The notes beneath the pieces were generated by a model, which saw nothing but the letters and a program-made list of their open reading frames with translations, did not search any database and was not told where the DNA came from. A DNA stretch of 64,000 nucleotides. It comes from Rhodospirillales bacterium 24-66-33 (GTDB lineage Bacteria; Pseudomonadota; Alphaproteobacteria; Reyranellales; Reyranellaceae). Below, piece by piece: positions 9,528 through 19,409 of this stretch; position 1 is the stretch's first letter; each line of letters opens with the position of its first letter. The DNA lies in NCBI GenBank assembly GCA_002281855.1, contig NCHQ01000001.1, positions 434,001 through 498,000 of the forward strand, read 5' to 3'. A program made the translations under genes and the position numbers.

Positions 9528-10406
9528 ATGAATCGACTGGCGGGGAAGGTAGCCATCGTCACGGGGGGCGCGAGCGGCATGGGCCGCGCGACCGTCATGC
9601 GCTTTCTGGCCGAGGGCGCGAAGGTGCTGGTGGCCGACCTCAACGAGGCCAATGGCGCGGAGACGCTGGCGGTCGCCAGGGCGCAGGGCTTCGGCGACAG
9701 GATCGGCTTCGTGCGCTGCGACGTTTCGAAGGAGACGGATGTCGCTTCCATGGTCGCCGAGGCCAAGGGCCATTTCGGCCGGCTCGACATCGCCTATCTC
9801 AATGCCGGCGTCGGCGGTGCCTTCGGGCCGATCGCCGAGACCAGCGTCGAGGATTGGGACTATACGTTCGCGGTTCTGACGCGGTCGGTATTCCTCGGCA
9901 TGAAGCACGCCTCGCAGGCGATGAAGGAACACGGGGACGGCGGCGTGATCCTGGTGACGGCCTCGATCGCCGGCATGGTCGGCGGCGGCGGCAGCCATGC
10001 CTATTCGGCGGCGAAGGCGGCCTGCATCAGCCTGATCGAGAACGTGGCGGCCGAGCTGGGCCCCGATCGGATCCGAGTGGTCGGCATCGCGCCGGGCGTC
10101 ATCTCGACGCCCTTGGTCCATCGCGGCCGGCCCGACAAATACGAGAAACAGTTCGGCCAGCAGCCCTGGCCCGACCGCGGCGAACCCGAGCATATCGCCG
10201 ATGTGGCGACTTTCCTTGCCTCCGACGAGGCGCGTTTCATCACCGGCGAGACGGTGAAGGTGGATGGCGGCCTGCTGGCCCAGGGCGTCGCGCTCTGGGG
10301 CACCGGCGGCGACAACACCTTCATGAAGAGCGCCGGCGTCAACCGCGGCACGACCGGCGAAGCCATGGTCGTCCGTACTCTGCAAACCGGAGATCAGAAG
10401 AAATGA
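9528..10406 (+). CDS. SDR-family NAD(P)-dependent oxidoreductase
   Basis: A 292-residue classical short-chain dehydrogenase/reductase. The cofactor motif TGGASGMG lies at residues 12-19, VADLNEA suggests the acidic residue at the end of strand two that favours NAD, and NAGVGGAFG, the catalytic Ser in LVTASIAG, YSAAK and the VDGG end motif are all present. The frame is open further upstream (ATG at 9504), but GGAGGGT nine bases before the ATG at 9528 and the start of homology favour 9528. Its stop overlaps the next start (ATGA), so it is translationally coupled to the aldolase-like gene. The C-terminal 45 residues extend past the core fold. Substrate unknown. Confidence 0.88.
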   Translation: MNRLAGKVAIVTGGASGMGRATVMRFLAEGAKVLVADLNEANGAETLAVARAQGFGDRIGFVRCDVSKETDVASMVAEAKGHFGRLDIAYLNAGVGGAFGPIAETSVEDWDYTFAVLTRSVFLGMKHASQAMKEHGDGGVILVTASIAGMVGGGGSHAYSAAKAACISLIENVAAELGPDRIRVVGIAPGVISTPLVHRGRPDKYEKQFGQQPWPDRGEPEHIADVATFLASDEARFITGETVKVDGGLLAQGVALWGTGGDNTFMKSAGVNRGTTGEAMVVRTLQTGDQKK

Positions 10407-11551
10407 CCAGCGAAGCTCAGCGCCTGCACGGCCACCTCATTGGACAGCAGGGGTCGCGCGGATCGCTCAACACGCCGGCGCTCGTGCTCGACCTCGACAT
10501 GCTCGACCGCAACATCGCGGAGATGGCGAATTTCGCCAAGGCGCATAACGTAAAATTGCGGCCGCATTCCAAGACCCACAAGTCGGCCGACATCGCGCGC
10601 CGCCAGATGGAAGCGGGGGCGCTCGGCGTGTGCTGCGCCAAGCTGGGCGAGGCCGAGGCGCTGGGCGAGGCCGGCATCCAGAGCCTGCACATCACCTCGC
10701 CGGTGGTCACGCCGCAGGCGATCCAGCGGCTGGTGGAGCTCAACGCCAAGGTCTCCGATCTGATGCTGGTGGTCGACCATCCCGTCAATGCCGAGGCGCT
10801 CGCCGCGGCGGCGGCCAAGGCCGGCAAGCCGCTCACCGTGATCGTCGACATCGATCCCGGCATCCACCGCACCGGCACGGCCTCACCCGAGGCCACGGTC
10901 GAGCTGGTGCAGAAGATCGCCAACTTCAGGTCGCTCGCCTATGCCGGCGTCCAGTTCTACTGCGGAAGCCACCAGCACATCGTCGACTTCAAGGAGCGCA
11001 CCGCCCAGATCAAGGAGCGCACGGAATATCTCCAGGGCATCCTGGCGAAGCTGGAAGAGGCGGGCCTGAAGCCCGGTATCGTCACCGGCTCGGGCACCGG
11101 CACGCATTACATCGACGCCAAGCTCGGCGTCTTCACCGAGCTGCAGGTCGGCTCCTACGTGTTCATGGACCACGACTACAACGTCTGCGACCTGCGCGGC
11201 CTGGACAAGCCGACCTTCGAGCAGGCGCTGCAGATCGATTCGCGCGCGGTCAGCGCCAACACGCCGGGCATGGTGACGGTCGATGCCGGTCTCAAGGCGA
11301 TGGCCACCGAGAAGGGCCCGCCGATGATCCTGAAGGGTGCCGTCGAAGGTGCGACCACCCGCTTCATGGGCGACGAACATCTCGCGGTGATCGCGCCGAA
11401 GGGCCAGGAGGCGCCCAAGCTCGGCGAGCTGGTCGTCCTGACGCCGCCGCACTGCGACCCGACCGTGAATCTCTATGAGAGCTTCCACGTGGTGAAGGGC
11501 GACACGCTGGTCGAGATCTGGCCGGTCACGGCGCGCGGCCGGTCGCGGTAG
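10403..11551 (+). CDS. D-threonine aldolase / D-serine dehydratase-like PLP enzyme
   Basis: A 382-residue fold-type III (alanine-racemase-like) PLP enzyme. The PLP lysine is in PHSKTHKS (Lys57, by analogy with D-threonine aldolase). CCAKLGEAEALGEAG, VDIDPGIHRTG and the metal-binding PPHCDPTVNLYE motif near the C-terminus are typical of the family. Members cleave D-beta-hydroxy amino acids or dehydrate D-serine or 3-hydroxyaspartate using a divalent metal. The ATG at 10403 overlaps the SDR stop by four bases; the frame is open far upstream, but only as antisense-like read-through of the SDR gene. Pairing with an SDR suggests catabolism of a hydroxy-amino acid and its aldehyde or alcohol product; this is inference. 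Confidence 0.85.
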   Translation: MTSEAQRLHGHLIGQQGSRGSLNTPALVLDLDMLDRNIAEMANFAKAHNVKLRPHSKTHKSADIARRQMEAGALGVCCAKLGEAEALGEAGIQSLHITSPVVTPQAIQRLVELNAKVSDLMLVVDHPVNAEALAAAAAKAGKPLTVIVDIDPGIHRTGTASPEATVELVQKIANFRSLAYAGVQFYCGSHQHIVDFKERTAQIKERTEYLQGILAKLEEAGLKPGIVTGSGTGTHYIDAKLGVFTELQVGSYVFMDHDYNVCDLRGLDKPTFEQALQIDSRAVSANTPGMVTVDAGLKAMATEKGPPMILKGAVEGATTRFMGDEHLAVIAPKGQEAPKLGELVVLTPPHCDPTVNLYESFHVVKGDTLVEIWPVTARGRSR

Positions 11552-11564
11552 GTAAAACTTTCGT

Positions 11565-11659
11565 CCTGAGCACAGCGAAGGACCTTGCCGAGCGACCGAA
11601 GGACTCCGTGGCTTGCGTGAGATCCTTCGCTGCGCTCCAGGGCGGGGGTTACCCCGCCC
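11565..11659. repeat. Intergenic palindromic repeat reaching into the MFS gene
   Basis: Two arms face each other: CCTGAGCACAGCGAAGGAC (11565-11583) and the imperfect complement of it at 11621-11641. A second perfect 8-bp hairpin, GGGCGGGG / CCCCGCCC with loop GTTA, follows at 11640-11659. The stop codon of the MFS gene (11649-11651) lies inside this second loop. It resembles the small dispersed palindromes found between genes in many alphaproteobacteria. Family membership needs a genome-wide search. Confidence 0.6.
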
Positions 11660-12869
11660 GCGATGACAACGGTTGGGGCTTCGTTTGCCCCACCAGCAGC
11701 CCGCCCTTCCACGTCCGCGCCAGCAGCAGCAGCGCGCACATTCCGAGGGCGCTGACGACGGTCATGCCGAGGAACGCGCGCTGGCCGTACTCGGAATAGA
11801 GGATGCCGGAGAACTGATAGACCACGGCCTGCGTGGCGCCGGTGCCCAGCGCGTAATAGAGGCTCTGGCCGATGGCCGCGCCGTGGGTCGGCAGGGCGCG
11901 CTGCAGGAAGGCCATGGCGCCGAGATGGCAGGCGGCGAAGGTGCAGGAATGCAGCACCTGCAGCAGGACCAGCGCCCACAACTCGGTCGTGAAGGCCATG
12001 CCCGTCCAGCGCACCAGGCCGGCCGCGAGGCCGAGCCCGATCAAGCCGCAGACGCCCAGCTTTGCCAGCAGCCAGCCGCCGAACAGCATCAGCACGATCT
12101 CGATGGCGACGCTCTCGGCCCACAGCGCGCTGATGGTGACGTCGGGGATACCGGCGCCGCGCCACGTCAGGGTGCCGAAACTGTAGAGGACCGAATGGCT
12201 GGCCTGGCAGAGGCCGCAGGCCAGCAGGAACAGCAGGAAGGGCGGCTGGCGCAGCAGCTCGGACACGCGGAACGGCGCATGGTCGTGGCCGGTGGTGGCG
12301 GCGCGCGGCGGGGTAGCCGGCAGCAGCAGTGCGAACGGCGCCAGCAGCACGATGCTCGCCATGCCGACATAGAGCACCCAGGGCGGGCCGTAGCGGTCGA
12401 CGGCGATGCCTGCGAGAAAGGTGCCGAAGATGAACGCGACCGAGCTCCACATGCGGACGCGCGCATAATCGAGCCCATGCTTCTTGGTCTCCGTCACCAA
12501 CACGCCATCATAGAGCGGCATGGGCGGCGACCACAGGAATCCCCAGATCATCGTGACGATGAAGATCGCCAGGAAGGAATAGGAGAACTGGTAGGCGACC
12601 ATCATCACGATGGCGCCGATCCCCAGCGCCACGATGACGCCGCGCGGGCCGGCCAGGCGGTGGACGATCCAGCCCACCGAGAGCGTGGCGATGACGGTGA
12701 CGATCTGGCGCGACATGAACAGCGTGCCGATCTCGGTGTCGCTGACCCCGCGGTCGCGCAGCCAGACCGGCCAGTAGCTCATGAAGGCGCCGGCGGCGAA
12801 GAAGTAGGCGGCGCCATAGGCCGCGAGCCTTGCTCCCCGGAGCAGGCGGCCCGTCGGCCGGTCGGACAT
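11649..12869 (-). CDS. MFS transporter, HcaT/phenylpropionate-permease-like
   Basis: A 406-residue, roughly 12-helix major facilitator. The N-terminal domain (YFFAAGAFMSYWPVWLRDRGVSDTEIGTLF) and the WGFLWSPPMPLYDGVLV segment resemble the nucleoside/3-phenylpropionate (HcaT, MFS_1-like) subgroup. It starts with an ATG whose last two bases overlap the stop of the upstream CoA-transferase (TGATG), so the two are co-translated. The last codons (after about KPQP) are encoded within a palindromic repeat, which seems to have replaced the native end. The likely cargo is an aromatic or other organic acid that the CoA-transferase then activates; this is inference from the pairing. Confidence 0.82.
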   Translation of the reverse strand: MSDRPTGRLLRGARLAAYGAAYFFAAGAFMSYWPVWLRDRGVSDTEIGTLFMSRQIVTVIATLSVGWIVHRLAGPRGVIVALGIGAIVMMVAYQFSYSFLAIFIVTMIWGFLWSPPMPLYDGVLVTETKKHGLDYARVRMWSSVAFIFGTFLAGIAVDRYGPPWVLYVGMASIVLLAPFALLLPATPPRAATTGHDHAPFRVSELLRQPPFLLFLLACGLCQASHSVLYSFGTLTWRGAGIPDVTISALWAESVAIEIVLMLFGGWLLAKLGVCGLIGLGLAAGLVRWTGMAFTTELWALVLLQVLHSCTFAACHLGAMAFLQRALPTHGAAIGQSLYYALGTGATQAVVYQFSGILYSEYGQRAFLGMTVVSALGMCALLLLARTWKGGLLVGQTKPQPLSSRAG

Positions 12870-13996
12870 CAGGCGGCGAACTCCTTGCGGATCGCCTCGC
12901 TGTGCTGGCCGAGCGTCGGCACGTCGCCCAGCCGCTCGGGCTCGCCGGTATAGGAGGCGGCCAGCGCCGGGATCGAGACGTCCTCGCCGCCGATCGAGTT
13001 GAAGCCGGTGCGGCGGAGCTGCGGATGGGTCGTCAGGTCCTTCACGCTGCTGACCCGCGCCCAGGCGATCTGTGCCGCTTCGAGGCGGGCCGAGAGATCG
13101 GCGAAGGTCTGCGACGCGAAGCTTCTAGCCACGATGGCGTTGGTCTCGTCGCGCCGCGCGTTGCGCGCCTTGCCGGTGGCATAGTCCGGATCCTTCTCGA
13201 GGCCGGGCCGGTCGATGACGCCGTGGCACAGACGCTCGAACTCGCGGTCGTTCTGGATCGAGATCAGGACCGGAACCTTGTCAGAGGTCGGATAGACGCC
13301 GTAGGGCGCGATGAACGGGTGCGTGAGGCCCAGCCGCGGCCATTCGTAGTTGGAATATTCCATGCCGAGCAGCGGCACGGTCATCCATTCGGCCATCGAG
13401 GAAAAGAGCGACACCGAGATGGCGCGACCCTCGCCGGTCCGGCCGCGGGCGATCAGCGCCTCCAGCACGGCGGCATGGGCATACATGCCGGTGCCGATGT
13501 CGGTTGCGGAGATGCCGACCCGGCCCGGCGCATGTTCGGTGCCGGTGATCGAGGCCAGCCCGCTCTCGGCCTGGACCAGCAGGTCGTAGGCGCGGCGGTT
13601 CTTGTAGGGGCCGTGATCGCCATAGCCCGAGATGTCGACGGTGATCAGCTTCTTGTGGGCCGCCCGCATGGCGGCGGAGCCGAAGCCCGCCCGCTCGGCC
13701 GCGCCCGGCGCCAGGTTCTGGATCAGCACGTCGGCCTTGCCGATCAGCCGGTGCAGGAGCGCGAGATCGTCCTTCGCCTTGAAGTCGAGGGTGAGGGACT
13801 GCTTGCCGCGGTTCAGCCAGACGAAGTAGCTCGACTGGCCGTGCACATAGCCATCGTAGCCGCGGGCGAAATCGCCCTCCGGCCGCTCGATCTTGATGAC
13901 CCGGGCGCCGGCATCCGCCAGCCGTGCGGCGCAATAGGGAGCGGCCACCGCCTGCTCGACACTCACCACCAGCAGACCGTCCAGCGCTCCAGCCAT
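12869..13996 (-). CDS. CaiB/BaiF-type CoA-transferase (family III) 1
   Basis: A 375-residue class III CoA-transferase, moving CoA from one acyl-CoA to another free acid. Features are the N-terminal GLLVVSVEQAVAAPYCAARLADAGARVIKIERPEGD, the NRGKQSLTLDFK motif, LVQAESGLASITG and the presumed catalytic Asp in ATDIGTGMYAH. Its stop overlaps the MFS start (TGATG). A GTG lies directly before the chosen ATG at 13996 and could also initiate. Divergent from the second CoA-transferase over 142 bp, so the two may share a control region. Substrate pair unknown. Confidence 0.88.
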   Translation of the reverse strand: MAGALDGLLVVSVEQAVAAPYCAARLADAGARVIKIERPEGDFARGYDGYVHGQSSYFVWLNRGKQSLTLDFKAKDDLALLHRLIGKADVLIQNLAPGAAERAGFGSAAMRAAHKKLITVDISGYGDHGPYKNRRAYDLLVQAESGLASITGTEHAPGRVGISATDIGTGMYAHAAVLEALIARGRTGEGRAISVSLFSSMAEWMTVPLLGMEYSNYEWPRLGLTHPFIAPYGVYPTSDKVPVLISIQNDREFERLCHGVIDRPGLEKDPDYATGKARNARRDETNAIVARSFASQTFADLSARLEAAQIAWARVSSVKDLTTHPQLRRTGFNSIGGEDVSIPALAASYTGEPERLGDVPTLGQHSEAIRKEFAA

Positions 13997-14138
13997 CACG
14001 AGACCCCAATTTCCAGAAATGCCCCGCGCATCGCACCGCGAAGCGGCTCGGGACGAGGTGTTAGCGTAGGACTACCATTTCGCAAGGGGCGATGGCACGG
14101 TTCCGGCAAGATCAAAACGACATAGCGGGGACGAGGAA

Positions 14139-15350
14139 ATGCCGGGACCATTGCAGGGCGTGCGTGTGATCGATCTGACGGCCGTTCTGCTGGGGCCGTT
14201 CGCCACGCAGCATCTGGCCGACATGGGCGCCGACGTGATCAAGGTCGAGCCGCCGGAGGGCGACCTGCTGCGCGCCTCGGGCGGCAGCCTCGGCAACGCC
14301 CCGGCCATGGGCCCGATCTACATGGCGGCCAACCGCAACAAGCGCTCGCTCTGCCTCGACCTCAAGAAGCCGGCCGCCTGCGCCGTCCTGAAGGACATGA
14401 TCAAGGACGCCGATCTCTTCATCCACAACAGCCGGCCGCAGGCGATCGAACGGCTGGGCCTGGGCTACGAGGAGCTGAAGAAGATCAACCCCTCGATCAT
14501 CTATGCCTACTCGCTGGGCTATGCGCGCAAGGGGCCGTATGGCCACAAGCCGGCCTTCGACGACCTGGTGCAGGGCGTCTCGGGCGCGGCCTCGCTGCAG
14601 AGCCGGGTCGACGGCCTGCCGCCGCGCTTCATGCCGAGCCTGATCGCCGACAAGACGACCGGGCTTCATCTCTGCATCGCCGTGCTGGGCGCGCTCTACC
14701 ATCGCAAGTGCACGGGCGAGGGGCAGATGATCGAGGTGCCGATGCTCGAAACCCTGGCCTCGTTCTGGCTGACCGAGCATCTGTTCGGCGCCACCTGGAA
14801 CCCTGAGCGCGCGCCGATGGGCTACGACCGCATCATCAACAAGTTCCGCCATCCCTTCCCGACCAAGGACGGCTACATCTGCGCGCTGCCCTATACCGAC
14901 GCGCACTGGATCAAGTTCTTCGAGCTGGCGGAGCGGCCCGACCTCGCCCAGGAGAAGAGGTTCGTCGACCGCATGGAGCGCGCCAAGCATTTCAGCGAGC
15001 TCTACCAGGTGCTGGCCGAGTTGCTGAAGCATCGCCCGACGCAGGAATGGCTCGACATGTTCGACGAGGCCGACATCCCCGCCATGCCGGTGCGCACCCT
15101 CGAGGAGCTGAAGGACGACCCGCACCTCAAGGCCACGGGCTTCTTCACCGAGCGCGAGCACCCGACCGAGGGCCCCATCACCACCTTCGCCAGCCCGCTC
15201 GACTTCGAGAAGACCAAGGTCGAGTTCCGCCGCCACGCCCCGCAGATCGGCGGCGACGGCGTCGAAGTCCTGCGCGAGGCGGGCCTCAGCGACGAGACGA
15301 TCGAGAAGCTGAAGGCCGACAAGGTCTTGATCGTGCCGCCGGAACGCTAG
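14139..15350 (+). CDS. CaiB/BaiF-type CoA-transferase (family III) 2
   Basis: A 403-residue paralogue of the divergently transcribed family III CoA-transferase. It shows VRVIDLTAVLLGPFATQHLADMGADVIKVEPPEGD at the start, NRNKRSLCLDLKKP, LVQGVSGAASLQ and the catalytic-Asp region SLIADKTTGLH. The C-terminal small-domain motif DIPAMPVRTLEEL-DDPHLKATGFF is complete. The ATG at 14139 has GAGGA just upstream. Divergence in sequence from its neighbour suggests different acyl substrates. A small hairpin repeat follows the gene. Confidence 0.88.
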   Translation: MPGPLQGVRVIDLTAVLLGPFATQHLADMGADVIKVEPPEGDLLRASGGSLGNAPAMGPIYMAANRNKRSLCLDLKKPAACAVLKDMIKDADLFIHNSRPQAIERLGLGYEELKKINPSIIYAYSLGYARKGPYGHKPAFDDLVQGVSGAASLQSRVDGLPPRFMPSLIADKTTGLHLCIAVLGALYHRKCTGEGQMIEVPMLETLASFWLTEHLFGATWNPERAPMGYDRIINKFRHPFPTKDGYICALPYTDAHWIKFFELAERPDLAQEKRFVDRMERAKHFSELYQVLAELLKHRPTQEWLDMFDEADIPAMPVRTLEELKDDPHLKATGFFTEREHPTEGPITTFASPLDFEKTKVEFRRHAPQIGGDGVEVLREAGLSDETIEKLKADKVLIVPPER

Positions 15351-15384
15351 AGTCTTCCCGTCTCAAGTTGACCAAGCCACCCCA

Positions 15385-15426
15385 CCCTGAGGAGCCGCGC
15401 GCAGCGCGGCGTCTCGAAGCATGAGG
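15385..15426. repeat. Short hairpin repeat (GCCGCGC-GCA-GCGCGGC)
   Basis: A perfect 7-bp stem (15394-15400 with 15404-15410, loop GCA) sits within a CCTGAGGAGCC...GGCGTCTCGAAGC-ATGAGG frame. This looks like the dispersed intergenic palindromes common in alphaproteobacterial genomes. It lies between the convergent CoA-transferase 2 and DUF2867 genes, and may also end transcription, although no T-run follows. Confidence 0.5.
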
Positions 15427-15461
15427 TTGGTGTTGGTGATCCGATCAAGCTCGGAAAGAGC

Positions 15462-15932
15462 CTAGAAGCGGCGGCGAAGACGGCGCAACGCGTCCGTCAC
15501 GACCAGAATGTGGAAGGGCAGGATCGCCGCGAGATAGAGACGGCCCAGCAGGTTGTGGCAACGCACGACCGTCGTGGCGACGAGCGTGCTGTCGGTGCGA
15601 CGCAGGAGCACCGAAGCGCGGAAATCGAGATGGCGGTCGTCGGCGCCCAGGACGATCTCGTCGGTCGAGCGCGACAGGACGGGGAAGAAGGCGATGTGCT
15701 CACCGGCCTCCAGGGCGTGCGAGGCTTTGACGCCGAACAGCGTCATCACACGATCGCGGATCGCCAGCAGGATCGTGAACCACACGGGCGGATCGGCGAA
15801 GAGGAGGGTGGCGAGGGTGTCGACATCGGTCGGCGCACCCGGCGGCAGCGCGATGGCAAAACTGTCGGTCAGGCTGGCGCCGGGATACCAGTCACGGAGG
15901 CGGCTCTCGGCGGGTGGGGCGATGCGGCTCAT
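15462..15932 (-). CDS. DUF2867-domain protein
   Basis: A 156-residue protein recognised as DUF2867. It has an N-terminal YPGASLTDSFAIALP segment, a middle IRDRVMTLFGVKA segment and strand-rich repeats (EIVLGADDRHLDFRASVLL, TLVATTVVRCHNLLGRLYLAAILPFH). There is no signal peptide; the C-terminus is amphipathic and basic. Members often occur alone or fused to sugar-nucleotide epimerase-like domains; the function is unknown. It lies downstream of ompW on the same strand but behind a strong stem-loop, so it is probably transcribed separately. Confidence 0.75.
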   Translation of the reverse strand: MSRIAPPAESRLRDWYPGASLTDSFAIALPPGAPTDVDTLATLLFADPPVWFTILLAIRDRVMTLFGVKASHALEAGEHIAFFPVLSRSTDEIVLGADDRHLDFRASVLLRRTDSTLVATTVVRCHNLLGRLYLAAILPFHILVVTDALRRLRRRF

Positions 15933-15950
15933 GGGATGGAATATGGCAAC

Positions 15951-15976
15951 GGGTCCCGGAGAGAACTCCGGGACCC
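15951..15976 (-). terminator. Perfect 11-bp stem-loop after ompW
   Basis: GGGTCCCGGAG (15951-15961), loop AGAA, CTCCGGGACCC (15966-15976). It is located in the 121-bp gap between the end of ompW and the start of the DUF2867 gene. The stem is strong enough to stop or stabilise the ompW transcript, but there is no U-tract, so it is not a canonical intrinsic terminator. Confidence 0.45.
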
Positions 15977-16053
15977 GCTGTCGCGGGACGATCCGTCCTG
16001 CGCGAAATCGGCCTGAGCGATGCCGAAATCGTTCGAGCCTTCAGGCGGTAGAC

Positions 16054-16749
16054 CTAGAACCTGTAGGTCACGCCGGCGCCTATGATCCACGGATCGATGA
16101 CCGCCGTCCCGCTCACCGGGATGGTGCCGTTGACCGTGGCATTGTAGGTCGGGCGCAGGATGAACTTCTTGACGTCGAAATTCACGCCCCAGTGCTTGTC
16201 GAACATGTAGTCGAAACCGACCTGGACGGCGCCGCCGACGGTATTGTTGAGGCTGAGGTTCGTCACCCCGAGCCCGTTGGTCGGCGTATAGCCGGCGCTC
16301 TGACCGAAGAAGATCGTGTAGTTCAAGCCAATGCCGATATAGGGCTTGAAGGCGCCGAAATCGGTGAAGTGCCATTGCGCCAGCAAGGTCGGTGGCAGGA
16401 GCCATGCCTTTCCGATGTTGAGGTTCGCAAGGGCGCCGCTGCCGGTGATGTTATGCGGCGTGACGCCCAGGATGAGTTCGGCCGCGACGTTGCGCGTAAT
16501 GTAGTAGCTGATGTCGACTTCGGGGACGATCGAATTGCCGATCGACAGGCTGGAATTCGGCGTCGAAAGCGCCGGGCCGCCCTGCACGTTCACCGTGCTC
16601 CCCGACGAGGCCGGAAGCACGCCCAGCGCGCGGACGCGGACCTGCCAGGGACTCTGACTCTCGGTATCGTCGGCTTTGGCTGCTTGCCCAAATGAGCAAG
16701 CCATGAGGGCTGCCGCAACCATCGCGCCAGCAACCGAAACTCTCTGCAT
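16054..16749 (-). CDS. OmpW-family outer-membrane protein
   Basis: A 231-residue small beta-barrel protein. A signal peptide (to about residue 27, ending QAAKAD) is followed by WQVRVRALGVLP, the IVPEVDISYYITRNVAAELILGVTPH block and the C-terminal IIGAGVTYRF ending in Phe, all typical of the eight-stranded OmpW barrel. OmpW forms a channel for small hydrophobic molecules across the outer membrane. GGGAGAG lies seven bases before the ATG. It diverges from the acyl-CoA dehydrogenase cluster over about 225 bp, which could hold both promoters; a role in uptake of hydrophobic substrates for that cluster is possible but unproven. Confidence 0.88.
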   Translation of the reverse strand: MQRVSVAGAMVAAALMACSFGQAAKADDTESQSPWQVRVRALGVLPASSGSTVNVQGGPALSTPNSSLSIGNSIVPEVDISYYITRNVAAELILGVTPHNITGSGALANLNIGKAWLLPPTLLAQWHFTDFGAFKPYIGIGLNYTIFFGQSAGYTPTNGLGVTNLSLNNTVGGAVQVGFDYMFDKHWGVNFDVKKFILRPTYNATVNGTIPVSGTAVIDPWIIGAGVTYRF

Positions 16750-16975
16750 TGATACTCTCCCGCTTTACGCTGGAAGAAGTGAACGCCATTACGGGGAGTA
16801 GGGATTTGACCTGAATCAATGGTTGCAAGGCTGCGGCGGTGACGTGGGATTTTCTTACGGAAAGCCGTTCCGCATCTCGGCGCCGGCAATCGCCAGACGA
16901 TTTATCGGCGCTTGTCCCCGTCGGCCTCGTGGCTAAACTCCGGCCAAATCGAAAATGCCTCCACGGGAGGGGAAC

Positions 16976-18172
<1,197 letters not shown>

Positions 18173-19369
18173 ATGGATCTGTCGCTCAAGCCGGAACACA
18201 AGGCGTTCGCCGACGAAGTGCGGGCGTTCGCGCGCGAGAACCTGTCGCCCGCGACCCGCGAGAAGACCTTCTCCGGCAAGCATTACGACCGCGACGACCA
18301 CATCGTGTGGCAGAAGGCGCTCGGGAAGAAGGGCTGGCTCGCCTACACCTGGCCCAAGAAGTACGGCGGCCCGGGCTGGGACGTGACGCAGCGCTTCCTG
18401 TTCGAAAACGTGCTGGCGGAGGAGGGTGCGCCGCGCATCCTGCCGTTCGGCCCGAAGATGGTCGGGCCGGTGATCTACACGTTCGGCACCGAAGAGCAGA
18501 AGGAGCGCTTCCTGCCGGGCATCCGCAGCTCCGAGGTCTCGTGGTGCCAGGGCTATTCCGAGCCGGGCGCCGGCTCCGACCTCGCCAACCTGCGCACGCG
18601 TGCGGTGAGGGAAGGCGACCATTACATCGTGAACGGCCAGAAGACCTGGACCTCGTTCGCGCATTGGGGCGACTGGATCTTCTGCCTGGTGCGGACCAAC
18701 CCGGACGGCAAGCCGCAGGAAGGCATCTCCTTCCTGCTGATCGACATGAAGACGCCGGGCGTCACGGTGCGGCCGATCATCATGACCGACGGCGCCCATC
18801 ACGTGAACGACGTGTTCCTCGACAACGTGAAGGTCCCGGTCGAGAACCTGATCGGCAAGGAGAACGAGGGCTGGACCTGTGCCAAGTTCCTGCTGGCCAA
18901 CGAGCGGCTGGGCATCGCCGAGGTCCCGTCCTCCAAGCGCGGCGTCTCGATGCTGCGCCAGATCGCCCGCATCGAACCGCAGGATGGCGGCACGCTGGCC
19001 GACGATCCCGCTTTCACGGCGCAGATCGCCGATATCGACCTGCAGGTCCAGGCGCTCGAGATGAGCGAGCTGCGCGTGCTCTCGGCGATGGCCCAGGGCG
19101 GCGCGCCCGGCCCCGAGGTCTCGACGCTCAAGGTGCGCGGATCGGAAATTCAGCAGCGCATCGCCGAGCTCACCATGGAAGCGGTGGGCGAGTACGCTCA
19201 GCCCTACCAGCCCGGCATGCTGTTCCACGACACGAACGAGACCCCGACCGGGCCCGACCACGCCCCGCCGGCGGCACCGCGCTATTTCAACATGCGCAAG
19301 ACCAGCATCTACGGTGGCAGCACCGAGATTCAGAAGAACATCGTCTCGAAGATGGTGCTGGGCCTCTGA
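18173..19369 (+). CDS. Acyl-CoA dehydrogenase 2 of tandem set
   Basis: A 398-residue paralogue of the preceding enzyme, starting with the very next base after its stop. The shared stretches ALGKKGWL-YTWPKK-GGPG, KMVGPVIYTFGTE, CQGYSEPG-GSDLA and NEGWTCAKFLLANERLGIA indicate a tandem duplication with later divergence. The C-terminus YGGSTEIQKNIVSKMVLG matches too. The exact abutment means both are made from one mRNA and could form a mixed alpha2-beta2 enzyme like the paired dehydrogenases of side-chain degradation in other bacteria; this is inference. Substrate unknown. Confidence 0.92.
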   Translation: MDLSLKPEHKAFADEVRAFARENLSPATREKTFSGKHYDRDDHIVWQKALGKKGWLAYTWPKKYGGPGWDVTQRFLFENVLAEEGAPRILPFGPKMVGPVIYTFGTEEQKERFLPGIRSSEVSWCQGYSEPGAGSDLANLRTRAVREGDHYIVNGQKTWTSFAHWGDWIFCLVRTNPDGKPQEGISFLLIDMKTPGVTVRPIIMTDGAHHVNDVFLDNVKVPVENLIGKENEGWTCAKFLLANERLGIAEVPSSKRGVSMLRQIARIEPQDGGTLADDPAFTAQIADIDLQVQALEMSELRVLSAMAQGGAPGPEVSTLKVRGSEIQQRIAELTMEAVGEYAQPYQPGMLFHDTNETPTGPDHAPPAAPRYFNMRKTSIYGGSTEIQKNIVSKMVLGL

Positions 19370-19409
19370 CGAGGGCTATAACGGCGACCAAGAATTCCGG
19401 AGGAGAAAC

